Source: an uncultured Planctomycetota bacterium (lineage in GTDB: Bacteria > Planctomycetota > SZUA-567 > JAFGNG01). Taken from it: a stretch of DNA of 6,936 nucleotides. The stretch is taken from NCBI GenBank assembly GCA_947311175.1, contig CAMZKK010000053.1:1-6936 (forward strand), given 5' to 3'. The translations under genes were made by a program, and so were the position numbers. Each line of letters starts with the position of its first letter. Position 1 is the first letter of the stretch. A model generated the notes under the pieces. That model did not search any database, had not been told where the DNA came from, and saw only the letters and a list, made by a program, of their open reading frames with translations. This document shows positions 1 to 6,750 of this stretch, one piece after another.

Positions 1-169
1 CTGCCATAATACTCTTTGCCAAAGCAGCCGTATCTGCAGGAGTTAAATCTTCTTTACCTAAACTTCTTAATTTTCCTCGAATTCTAAGCTTAGGTGGAGC
101 GCCAACCCTAATGTGTAAATCACTTGCGCCATTACTGACTGTACTGGCAAGTAGTTTATCCATATCCAT
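1..169 (-). CDS. PilT/PilU-type pilus retraction ATPase, N-terminus (partial)
   Basis: This is the first 56 codons of a minus-strand gene that continues past the left edge. The N-terminus reads MDMDKLLASTVSNGASDLH, followed by a hydrophobic/basic strand with GAPPKLRIRGKLR. The GASDLH(I/L)..G.PP..R..G pattern is the hallmark start of PilT-family secretion ATPases (PilT, PilU), the hexameric cytoplasmic motors that depolymerise type IV pili for twitching motility. The Walker A, Asp-box, Walker B and His-box regions lie outside the window, so PilT, PilU and a PilB-related paralogue cannot be separated with certainty. I chose the ATG at 167-169 because AAAAGG (179-184) sits 9 nt upstream of it. 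A second in-frame ATG at 161-163 would be 15 nt from that site. The gene is divergent from the EF-G gene across a 195-bp spacer. Confidence 0.85.
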   Translation of the reverse strand, partial: MDMDKLLASTVSNGASDLHIRVGAPPKLRIRGKLRSLGKEDLTPADTAALAKSIMA

Positions 170-181
170 AAGTATATACCT

Positions 182-288
182 TTTACCGAGAGCAATATAA
201 GTGTGATTTATTATCTTACTAATAAAAAGATTATAGTATTCTCAATAAAACTAACAATAAAAAAAACTATATTTTTATCCTCGGTAAA
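182..288. repeat. 9-bp inverted repeat TTTACCGAG / CTCGGTAAA
   Basis: TTTACCGAG (182-190) and its exact reverse complement CTCGGTAAA (280-288) are separated by 89 bp in the divergent spacer. One arm lies next to the pilT-like ribosome binding site and the other just upstream of the candidate EF-G -35. The arms contain most of the few G/C bases in this spacer. They could be a pair of binding sites for a regulator, but only two copies are visible and chance is not excluded. Confidence 0.4.
230..257 (-). promoter_or_regulatory. Candidate promoter for the pilT-like gene
   Basis: On the minus strand a perfect -10 hexamer TATAAT (230-235) lies 16 nt downstream of TTGTTA (252-257), a four-of-six match to the -35 consensus. 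This would place the transcript start near 223 and give a leader of roughly 55 nt before the ATG at 167-169. The call rests on consensus matching in an AT-rich region, where chance matches are common. Confidence 0.4.
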
Positions 289-293
289 TCAAC

Positions 294-321
294 TTGCAAT
301 TATTTACATCTATTGTAATAT
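294..321 (+). promoter_or_regulatory. Candidate promoter for the EF-G operon
   Basis: TTGCAA (294-299) and TAATAT (316-321) are spaced by 16 nt and sit about 45 nt upstream of the chosen EF-G start. Each hexamer departs from consensus and the region is AT-rich, so this is only the best sigma70-like candidate that I can see on the plus strand. Confidence 0.3.
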
Positions 322-364
322 TTTAATCTTATTAATAAATAAACAAGCAAAGGTACAGATAAAA

Positions 365-2437
365 ATGAGCAAAAAGCATGGAACACCAATCGGCAAGATT
401 AGAAACATCGGGATAATCGCTCACATTGATGCCGGAAAAACTACCGTAACTGAAAGAATTTTATTTTACTCAGGAAAAGAACATCGGATGGGTGAAGTTC
501 ACGATGGCACCGCAGTAATGGACTATCTAGAAGAAGAAAGAGACCGCGGAATAACCATCACCGCAGCAGCAACCACCCTACAATGGAAAGATAATATTCT
601 TCACTTGATTGACACCCCAGGGCATGTTGATTTTACAGCTGAGGTTGAAAGGTCATTATACGTTCTCGATGGAGCGGTTGTCGTTTTTTGTGGAGTTGCC
701 GGAGTTGAGGCGCAAAGCGAAACCGTCTGGCGACAAGCAGACCGTTATGAAGTACCACGGATTGCCTTTATCAACAAACTTGATCGCACTGGAGCTGATT
801 TTAATTCTGCAGTAAAAAGCATGACCGAACGCCTTGACGCAAATCCTCTACCTCTACGAATTCCTGTTGGATTAGAAGACAACCATCAAGGAGTTATTGA
901 TCTGATAACAATGAAATTTTTAACCTTCCCTGAAGAAGAAATTGGTGCAAAAATAGTGGAGCTTGAGATACCTGAAGACTATCAAGAAGATGCGGAATTA
1001 GAAAGAATGCATCTCGTCGAAGTTGTCGCTGAAGCAAATGATGAATTAATGGAAAAATTTTTGACAGATGACGAGCTATCAGAAGAAGACATCATTACCG
1101 GAATAAGAGAACTAACGATTGCTCGTAAAATAACTCCCGTCTTATGCGGAACCGCACTCAAGCACAAGGGGATTCAACCACTCCTCGATGCGATTTGTGC
1201 ATACTTGCCATCACCAAAAGATGTGCCACCAGTAAAAGGCATTGTCCCTAAAACAGGAAAAGAAGAGGAACGCAATCCAACAAGCAAAGACCCATTCTGT
1301 GCCTTAGCATTCAAACTTCAAGCCGACCCACACGGAGACTTGATATTTTTAAGAATCTACTCCGGCGAGATAAAAGAAGGTGACAAGATTATGATTGCCG
1401 AAAGTGGCAAAAAGGAAAGAGCCACTAGCATTTGGAGAATGCATGCCGAACAACGCACTCGTGAAGCAAAGGCAGGGCCGGGAGATATTATTGCGGTTGT
1501 AGGCCTAAAGTTTACCAAAACCGGAGATACCCTAACATCCTTTGACCACCCCTTAATCCTAGAGGAAGCAGTATTTCCGGAAACCGTCATTTCAATGGCA
1601 ATGGAGCCACGCACCAATGATGATAAAGATAAATTAATGGAGGCTCTTGCCAGGCTTGAACGTGAAGACCCCACCTTTAAACATAAAATAGATGACGAAA
1701 CCGGGCAATTAATTATTTCGGGAATGGGTGAACTTCATCTTGAAATAATCAGAAATAGAATCACCAGAGACTTCAAGGTGCAAGCGAATATTGGAGATCC
1801 GAGAGTAACCTATCGAGAAACTGCAGGCTCTCTCAGTATAGGAGAAGCAACTTTTGAACAGCAGCTCGGCGGTCAAAATCAATATGCAAAAATCAAAGTT
1901 CAAGTTGAATATGCAAAAGAACTTCTTCATAACGAAACAATTAATAATATCCCAACCGACACCATACCGTCTCTATACATTGACGCAACAAAAGAAGGCA
2001 TAAACAGTAGCCTTATGTCGGGTCCATTAGGGGGATACCAGGTAATCTACACCAAAGTAACAATTTTGGATGTAAAAATCAGGGAAAACGAATCCACAGA
2101 ATTAGCATTTACCGCCGCAAGCGATATGGCTGTGCGAGAAGCAATGAATAATAGTGATGCAAATTTAATGGAACCAATCATGAATGTAGAGGTGACGACC
2201 CCTGAAGAATTTGTTGGTAATATAATTAACGACCTAAATAGTCGGCGTGCCGAAGTTGGACAAGTTGAAACACGTGGCAACTTAATGGTTGTTCATGCAA
2301 AATCGCCACTTGCTGAAATGTTTGGTTATGCAACGGTAACGCGAAGTTTATCACAAGGAAGAGCAACCTATTCGATGGAACCTTGCGCCTATGCCGTAGT
2401 GCCAAAGGCACGTGCAAATAAAATTCTTGGTTATTAG
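365..2437 (+). CDS. Elongation factor G, EF-G2-like (690 aa)
   Basis: This is a translational GTPase acting on the 70S ribosome. Numbering from the ATG at 365, G1 is AHIDAGKTT (19-27), G2 is RGITI (61-65), G3 is DTPGH (83-87), G4 is NKLD (137-140) and G5 is near CGTALK (261-266). The GTPase and G' region is followed by a beta-barrel domain II (about 309-405), domain III (about 410-483), domain IV (about 487-602) and domain V from about 603 (LMEPIMNVEV). The 690-aa length is normal for EF-G. The start is placed by homology (MSKKHG..IGKIRNIGIIAHID) and by AAAGG at 349-353, 11 nt upstream. The domain IV tips are atypical: Arg573 replaces the usual His (E. coli H583), and loop LGGQNQY (501-507) replaces SGGRGQY. 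This resembles the spirochaete/planctomycete/mitochondrial EF-G2 class, one member of which (Borrelia) acts in ribosome recycling rather than translocation. The EF-G identity is certain; the subclass is inference. It is the first gene of a three-gene plus-strand cluster. Confidence 0.97.
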   Translation: MSKKHGTPIGKIRNIGIIAHIDAGKTTVTERILFYSGKEHRMGEVHDGTAVMDYLEEERDRGITITAAATTLQWKDNILHLIDTPGHVDFTAEVERSLYVLDGAVVVFCGVAGVEAQSETVWRQADRYEVPRIAFINKLDRTGADFNSAVKSMTERLDANPLPLRIPVGLEDNHQGVIDLITMKFLTFPEEEIGAKIVELEIPEDYQEDAELERMHLVEVVAEANDELMEKFLTDDELSEEDIITGIRELTIARKITPVLCGTALKHKGIQPLLDAICAYLPSPKDVPPVKGIVPKTGKEEERNPTSKDPFCALAFKLQADPHGDLIFLRIYSGEIKEGDKIMIAESGKKERATSIWRMHAEQRTREAKAGPGDIIAVVGLKFTKTGDTLTSFDHPLILEEAVFPETVISMAMEPRTNDDKDKLMEALARLEREDPTFKHKIDDETGQLIISGMGELHLEIIRNRITRDFKVQANIGDPRVTYRETAGSLSIGEATFEQQLGGQNQYAKIKVQVEYAKELLHNETINNIPTDTIPSLYIDATKEGINSSLMSGPLGGYQVIYTKVTILDVKIRENESTELAFTAASDMAVREAMNNSDANLMEPIMNVEVTTPEEFVGNIINDLNSRRAEVGQVETRGNLMVVHAKSPLAEMFGYATVTRSLSQGRATYSMEPCAYAVVPKARANKILGY

Positions 2438-2439
2438 GA
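2436..2439 (+). promoter_or_regulatory. Ribosome binding site of the SDR gene overlapping the EF-G stop
   Basis: AGGA at 2436-2439 overlaps the EF-G TAG stop (2435-2437) and lies 9 nt before the ATG at 2449. The arrangement suggests translational coupling: ribosomes ending EF-G would expose or directly reload on this site. Confidence 0.6.
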
Positions 2440-2448
2440 ATCTTAACA

Positions 2449-3444
2449 ATGAAGATTAATGCTGATGCTGAATATAAAAACAAAAAGGTAGTCATTACCG
2501 GAGGGTTGGGATTTATCGGGTCAAACCTCGCCCGCAAGCTGGTTTCACTCGGAGCAAAAGTCACCATAATTGATAGCCTCATTCCTGAATATGGTGGCAA
2601 CCTTTATAATGTATCCGACATCAAAGACAAAGTTAATATAAATATCAGCGATGTTAGAGATGAATTTAGCATGCACTATCTCATCAAGGGACAAGATTAT
2701 CTATTTAATTTAGCCGGACAAACCAGCCACATGGATTCAATGTCTGACCCCTATACCGACCTTGACATCAATGCCAAGGCACAACTCTCGATTCTTGAAT
2801 CATGCCGAAAATGGAATAAAGACATCAAAATAATTTTTGCTAGCACAAGACAAATTTATGGCAAACCAGACTACTTGCCGGTAGACGAGAAGCACCCTCT
2901 TCGTCCGGTTGATGTCAATGGCATCAACAAGGTAAGCGGAGAAAATTATCACATCCTTTACAACAATGTCTATGACATTCGTGCTTGTGCCTTGAGGCTA
3001 ACCAACACCTACGGACCTGGAATGAGAATAAAAGATGCGAGGCAGACTTTTCTTGGAATCTGGATAAAGCTACTTTGTGAAGGAAAAAACTTTGAGGTTT
3101 GGGGAGGAAAGCAATTGAGAGATTTCAATTATGTATCAGACACCGTTGACGCATTTTTATTGGCAGCAAAAGATGAAAACGCAAATGGAAAAATTTTCAA
3201 TCTTGGTTCAAGCGAAATAATAAATCTACAAGAACTAGCAAATATGATGGTGGAAGCAAATGGATGCGGAAATTTTTTACTCAAAGATTTTCCTGCAGAA
3301 CGTAAAAAGATTGATATTGGTGACTACTACAGCGACTACCAACTTATTGCAAATACTTTAGGATGGCAACCCAAAACCAATCTTCTCGATGGACTCAAGG
3401 CAAGCATCAACTATTACAAAAAAAACATCAAACATTATTATTAA
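2449..3444 (+). CDS. Extended SDR, NAD-dependent epimerase/dehydratase-like (331 aa)
   Basis: This is a cytoplasmic Rossmann-fold enzyme of the extended short-chain dehydrogenase family, which converts nucleotide sugars (epimerases, 4,6-dehydratases). The NAD motif is GGLGFIG (18-24, GxxGxxG). Asp42 after the second strand favours NAD over NADP. NLAGQTSH (87-94) matches the family's N-A-x-x-x-x-H region, and FASTRQIYG (130-138) puts Thr133 at the catalytic Ser/Thr site. LRLTNTYGPG (182-191) and the C-terminal GGKQLRDFNYVSDTVDA block are typical of substrate-binding halves. The 331-aa length fits. The usual YxxxK is VNGINK (156-161): Lys161 is present, but Asn157 stands where the catalytic Tyr is expected. 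The substrate cannot be named; a nucleotide sugar for surface polysaccharide is the family-based guess. The gene starts 11 bp after EF-G. Confidence 0.9.
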   Translation: MKINADAEYKNKKVVITGGLGFIGSNLARKLVSLGAKVTIIDSLIPEYGGNLYNVSDIKDKVNINISDVRDEFSMHYLIKGQDYLFNLAGQTSHMDSMSDPYTDLDINAKAQLSILESCRKWNKDIKIIFASTRQIYGKPDYLPVDEKHPLRPVDVNGINKVSGENYHILYNNVYDIRACALRLTNTYGPGMRIKDARQTFLGIWIKLLCEGKNFEVWGGKQLRDFNYVSDTVDAFLLAAKDENANGKIFNLGSSEIINLQELANMMVEANGCGNFLLKDFPAERKKIDIGDYYSDYQLIANTLGWQPKTNLLDGLKASINYYKKNIKHYY

Positions 3445-3464
3445 AAAAATATTTCAACAATTTT

Positions 3465-3471
3465 GAAAGGG
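3465..3471 (+). promoter_or_regulatory. Ribosome binding site of the Cache-PAS-DUF294 gene
   Basis: GAAAGGG at 3465-3471 lies 7 nt upstream of the ATG at 3479 and is the strongest Shine-Dalgarno match in the plus-strand cluster. It fixes the start of the 862-aa protein and so supports the presence of the unusual N-terminal module in the translated product. Confidence 0.7.
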
Positions 3472-3478
3472 ATATTTT

Positions 3479-6067
3479 ATGCGTATTTCAGAGCACGCTG
3501 ACCATAGCCAAGAAATTGTCGGAGTGCGAGCAGAAGATATTCATAAATGGATAGATGGTTTTTTTGATAGTGAAGGATTCGACACAATGCTCAAAATTGG
3601 TCGAGATCCAAATTTCAATCCATACGAACACAGAAAGTATCGTCATTGCATAGAGGCACTTGATGAAGCCTATCAAGAGTTTGAAGAAAAGTATTCTCGA
3701 AGCGAAATCAAGGATGTCTTTGAATGTCACATAAAAGATGACTACGATGGCTATCTGCCAAAGCGAAGTGATTTTGAAAATGGAACTTTTACCGAAAAAT
3801 ATCACGAAGACGAACATTATGATGACGGTGAAATAATCCTCAGCAATGAAGAATTATCTGAATACTTTAAAGGCAAATACGGCTCTCGCAATAAACCTTT
3901 TTCCAAAATACTCTACTCTGGGTTTAATCTTAGAATACTTTTACCAACAGTAATGGCTACGGCTTTATTCATCATCTCAATTTTTGCAATAGTCATCCCG
4001 GATTTTAGAGAAAATATGATGACAGAAAAAAAGAAAACGATTAAAGAACTTGTTGCTACTGCTGGGAGCGTTATTAGATTTTATACCGAGAAAGTTAAGA
4101 CTGGAGACCTAACCACCAATCAAGCTCAAATAAAAGCAATTACAGAAATCAAAAAAATGCGTTACGGAAACGAAAATAAAGATTATTTTTGGATTACCGA
4201 TATGACCCCGACCATGATTATGCATCCATATCGACCAGACCTAAACGGCAAAGACCTTTCTAACTATCGAGATTCTTCAAGTCGTAGCGGCAAAAAACTC
4301 TTTGTAGAGTTTGTAAATATTGTAAAAAAACAAAACGAAGGATATGTCAAATATTCATGGCAATGGAAAGACAACAAAAACAGAACCGAGCTAAAATTAT
4401 CATACGTAAAAGGGTTTTCTGAATGGGGATGGATTGTCGGTACAGGAATCTATATCCACGATGTTGAAAAAGAGATTGCGAGACTTAACAAAAAACTTTT
4501 TTTTGTTTTCATTATCATCTCAATATGCTTGACGCTAATATCAATAAGCGTTGTGATGTACAGCAAGCGAATTGAAAACAATCGAATTCAAGCCGAAGCT
4601 GGACTTCGAGAGGTAAAAAACCGCTACCGTGCCTTAGTTGAAGCATCCAATGAGGGATATATTTTAGAAATCGACAATCAAATAACCTATGCGAATCATA
4701 CATTAAAAATGATGCTGGGCTTTAATGATGAAGAACTTAGTAAGCTAAAGATTTGGGAACTCCTTCAACAACCCACCAGCGAAACAAATAATCTTCAAAA
4801 TATGCTGATGAGAAAAACACAATTAAAAGATTTTGAAACAAGGGCAAAAACCAAAGATGGAGAGTTAATCAATGTTATTATTGGTGTATCTAAAATATTT
4901 TTTTCTAACAAAGGCGACCATGTTATTTCTTTTCGACCAATCAAGAGAAATAAAATTAGCTCTAAGTTTGAACTTTATTCAAATAGAGCAGACAACGCAA
5001 TCCTAGAAACTGCTGATATTCTCAAGGAAATAACCAACAGCACAGATATGGCGAAAATCATTCAAACACTAAATAAATCATCTAGGTTAATTCGCCAAAT
5101 AACAGAACGTGGTGCACGTCCGGAAATACTTCGCAGTACCGTCGGTGCAATTTTTGATATTGTCACGAAAAAAACGATTGGGTTTTCCTTGAAAGAAATT
5201 GGTAAAGCACCAGTCCCTTTTGCTTTTATCTCATTAGGAAGCAATGCAAGGCATGAAATGACAATGTTCTCAGACCAAGACAATGCCATAATCTTTGAGG
5301 ATTCAACCGTTGAAAACAAAGATGAAACAAAAAAATATTTCATAAAGCTCGCTCACAGCATTTGCTCAAAACTAAACGAGGCAGGTTATCCGTATTGCTC
5401 AGGTGGAATAATGGCAGTTAACCCCAAATGGTGCTGTCCGCTATCTGAATGGACGAATAATTTCAAATTTTGGATTAATGAAATTACACCACAATCAATT
5501 TTAGATATTCATGTTTTTTATGATATGCATTGTATGTATGGCAAATATGAGCTGGTTGACAATCTTCGTGCATATATCCACCGTCTTATTCAAAATAACC
5601 AATTAAGCATCAAGCACTTTGCTCGCAGTTGTCTTTCATACAAAGCACCGTTAGACCTTCGGGGGAATATCAGGGTTGAAAACAACGACGGAGTCCAAAC
5701 CCTAGGAATTAAGGACTGCCTAAAGCCAATTGAATCTTTCGCTCGAACATATGCCCTGCAACACAGTCTTGCGGAAATATCAACCACCGCTCGGCTATTT
5801 AAACTACAAGAAATAAATCTACTTACAAAATCAGAATTAGATGAGACCATATACATCTTTGATTATCTATGGAACTTAAGATTTTATAACCAACTCCAAT
5901 CTCATGAGGACCTAAAAAAGGTAAGCAACGATATTGAAACAAAAAAATTAACAGAAATCGAACGGCAAAATTTAACAAATGTCCTAACAAGAATATCAAT
6001 TCTCCAAGAAAAAATGAGTGAGGATTTTTTAGGAATTTCTCTATTTATGGCAAGAGCACAAGAGTAA
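3479..6067 (+). CDS. Membrane sensor: N-terminal module, sCache, PAS, DUF294 nucleotidyltransferase (862 aa)
   Basis: This looks like an inner-membrane receptor with a nucleotidyltransferase output. Residues 1-145 form a charged soluble module of unknown function (HKWID 22-26, HRKYRH 51-56, HIKDDYDGYLP 84-94). TM1 is about 151-173. A single Cache domain (about 180-335) shows the sCache_2 pattern: DYFWITD 235-241, HP 249-250, GKDL 257-260, YVKGF..WGWIVGTGIY 309-325. It should bind a small ligand outside the membrane. TM2 is about 339-361, followed by a helical linker and a PAS domain (about 380-490). The output is DUF294, related to the GlnD nucleotidyltransferase domain: GS 587-588, R591, E593 and SDQD 598-601 carry the metal-binding acids. 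GYPYCSGGIMA (636-646), NPKW (648-651) and FYDMH (680-684) match conserved DUF294 positions. DUF294_C fills about 700-850 (IKDCLKPI, FARTYAL, ARL, NLRFYNQL). No kinase, GGDEF or MCP domain is present. It follows the SDR gene by 34 bp and probably shares its transcript. The acceptor and nucleotide are unknown. Confidence 0.9.
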   Translation: MRISEHADHSQEIVGVRAEDIHKWIDGFFDSEGFDTMLKIGRDPNFNPYEHRKYRHCIEALDEAYQEFEEKYSRSEIKDVFECHIKDDYDGYLPKRSDFENGTFTEKYHEDEHYDDGEIILSNEELSEYFKGKYGSRNKPFSKILYSGFNLRILLPTVMATALFIISIFAIVIPDFRENMMTEKKKTIKELVATAGSVIRFYTEKVKTGDLTTNQAQIKAITEIKKMRYGNENKDYFWITDMTPTMIMHPYRPDLNGKDLSNYRDSSSRSGKKLFVEFVNIVKKQNEGYVKYSWQWKDNKNRTELKLSYVKGFSEWGWIVGTGIYIHDVEKEIARLNKKLFFVFIIISICLTLISISVVMYSKRIENNRIQAEAGLREVKNRYRALVEASNEGYILEIDNQITYANHTLKMMLGFNDEELSKLKIWELLQQPTSETNNLQNMLMRKTQLKDFETRAKTKDGELINVIIGVSKIFFSNKGDHVISFRPIKRNKISSKFELYSNRADNAILETADILKEITNSTDMAKIIQTLNKSSRLIRQITERGARPEILRSTVGAIFDIVTKKTIGFSLKEIGKAPVPFAFISLGSNARHEMTMFSDQDNAIIFEDSTVENKDETKKYFIKLAHSICSKLNEAGYPYCSGGIMAVNPKWCCPLSEWTNNFKFWINEITPQSILDIHVFYDMHCMYGKYELVDNLRAYIHRLIQNNQLSIKHFARSCLSYKAPLDLRGNIRVENNDGVQTLGIKDCLKPIESFARTYALQHSLAEISTTARLFKLQEINLLTKSELDETIYIFDYLWNLRFYNQLQSHEDLKKVSNDIETKKLTEIERQNLTNVLTRISILQEKMSEDFLGISLFMARAQE

Positions 6068-6070
6068 AGC

Positions 6071-6096
6071 TAATTATTAATTATTAATTATTAATT
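6071..6096. repeat. Tandem heptamer repeat TAATTAT, 3.7 copies
   Basis: Three exact copies of TAATTAT (6071-6077, 6078-6084, 6085-6091) and a partial fourth, TAATT (6092-6096), follow the stop of the sensor gene after a 3-bp gap. The repeat lies in the short convergent intergenic region and codes for nothing. It is probably a slippage-generated microsatellite-like tract. Confidence 0.85.
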
Positions 6097-6110
6097 CCAA
6101 CCTCGGAATT
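6093..6110. terminator. Weak hairpin between convergent genes, possible bidirectional terminator
   Basis: AATTCC (6093-6098) and GGAATT (6105-6110) can pair as a 6-bp stem with a 6-nt loop. It is the only palindrome I see between the convergent stops at 6067 and 6124. The stem has only two G-C pairs and no clean U-tract follows it on either strand, so a terminator role is tentative. Confidence 0.25.
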
Positions 6111-6123
6111 TAGAATTGTCTTA

Positions 6124-6726
6124 TTATTTGTTTTTATTTACCAACATGCAGGTCTCGGCAATTCGTTTTCCTAAGTTTTGACATATATTATATCCTGCTT
6201 CATCATCGAAATCCCCATTACCTGCTCTACTCCAGACGGTTCCGCCGAAATGTGCAGTATCACATCCATCACTAACGATTATCATATCTTGAATAAGCAT
6301 TGAGGCGTGAATTGCTTGAATTGTCAATTCCTGCCCACCATTTCTTGAACCTCCGGTTGCCAATGCACCTCCTATAATATTTTTAAGAATGAATCCATTT
6401 CTCCTAAGCACCACCATTCTGTCTATCAATGCCTTACACTGAGAAGTCATACTGCCTAAATAAACCGGGGATGCGATAATTATTCCTGATAAATCTTCAC
6501 TCTTTAATTTTTCCATAATTTCAACAAAGTCATCTTTTTGACTACAACCAAAGTTTTTTTTGCAAAATCCACAATCAATGCAACCATTGATTTCTTTACC
6601 GGCGAGTTCAATTATTTCGGTTTCTATTTTTGGTTCTTTTTCATTGATACCCCTTATGGCTGACTCTAATGCCCGATATGTATTTCTTGATTTTTTGGGA
6701 CTACAATTTATTCCAATAATTTTCAT
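6124..6726 (-). CDS. Iron-sulfur flavoprotein-like NADPH-dependent FMN reductase family protein (200 aa)
   Basis: This is a cytoplasmic flavodoxin-fold protein expected to bind FMN and move electrons. The N-terminus IIGINCSPKKSRNTY (3-17) is the FMN phosphate-binding loop (S-P-x-x-S-x-N-T). The stretch with ASPVYLGSMTSQCKALIDR (85-103) is the second flavin-contact region, and GGALATGGSRNGGQE (about 118-132) is the third conserved block. A cluster of four cysteines, C49-x2-C52-x2-C55-x5-C61, matches the compact cysteine motif of archaeal/bacterial iron-sulfur flavoproteins (Isf) that ligates a [4Fe-4S] cluster, so an Isf-like electron carrier is more likely than a simple FMN reductase. The physiological donor and acceptor are unknown. 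The start is clear: AAGGAGG (6732-6738) precedes the ATG by 5 nt. It begins 24 bp after the stop of the LptF/G-like gene, so the two are probably cotranscribed. Transcription converges on the sensor gene. Confidence 0.92.
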   Translation of the reverse strand: MKIIGINCSPKKSRNTYRALESAIRGINEKEPKIETEIIELAGKEINGCIDCGFCKKNFGCSQKDDFVEIMEKLKSEDLSGIIIASPVYLGSMTSQCKALIDRMVVLRRNGFILKNIIGGALATGGSRNGGQELTIQAIHASMLIQDMIIVSDGCDTAHFGGTVWSRAGNGDFDDEAGYNICQNLGKRIAETCMLVNKNK

Positions 6727-6731
6727 TACAT

Positions 6732-6738
6732 CCTCCTT
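6732..6738 (-). promoter_or_regulatory. Consensus Shine-Dalgarno of the flavoprotein gene
   Basis: On the minus strand AAGGAGG lies 5 nt before the ATG at 6724-6726. It is a full match to the anti-Shine-Dalgarno core and sits in the 24-bp gap after the upstream gene's stop, which suggests efficient independent initiation on a shared mRNA. Confidence 0.75.
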
Positions 6739-6750
6739 GCTATTAAAAAA

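Larger units (their letters stand above)
170..364. other. Divergent intergenic region between pilT-like gene and EF-G
   Basis: This 195-bp stretch is very AT-rich and holds no credible gene. The EF-G frame stays open upstream to 203, but the residues encoded there are low-complexity Ile/Lys/Leu with no resemblance to the start of EF-G. It contains candidate promoters for both directions, both ribosome binding sites, and an inverted repeat (182-190 and 280-288). I see no tRNA, riboswitch fold or terminator in it. Confidence 0.7.

Noticed and set aside
203..364. In-frame upstream extension of the EF-G reading frame (54 codons)
   Set aside because: The added residues are low-complexity Ile/Lys/Leu from AT-rich spacer, the ATG at 203 has no convincing ribosome binding site, and EF-G homology begins at the ATG at 365, which gives the normal family length.
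1357..1674. Minus-strand open frame of 105 codons inside the EF-G gene
   Set aside because: It is fully antisense to conserved domains II and III of EF-G, Ser/Leu/Arg-rich as antisense shadows tend to be, and has no supporting start signal.
2226..2600. Minus-strand open frame of 124 codons across the EF-G/SDR junction
   Set aside because: It lies antisense to two clearly conserved coding regions, has no recognisable motif, and is explained as a shadow of their codon pattern.
3445..3478. Possible terminator or promoter between the SDR and sensor genes
   Set aside because: The 34 bp are A/T-rich but contain no inverted repeat and no paired -35/-10 hexamers; only the ribosome binding site can be supported.
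3363..3554. Plus-strand 63-codon frame bridging the SDR end and the sensor start
   Set aside because: It overlaps both genes out of frame and shows no domain or ribosome binding site of its own.
3488..3817. Minus-strand open frame of 109 codons opposite the N-terminal module of the sensor
   Set aside because: The plus-strand frame has a strong ribosome binding site and continues into recognisable domains, while the antisense frame is a Phe/Ile-rich shadow without motifs.
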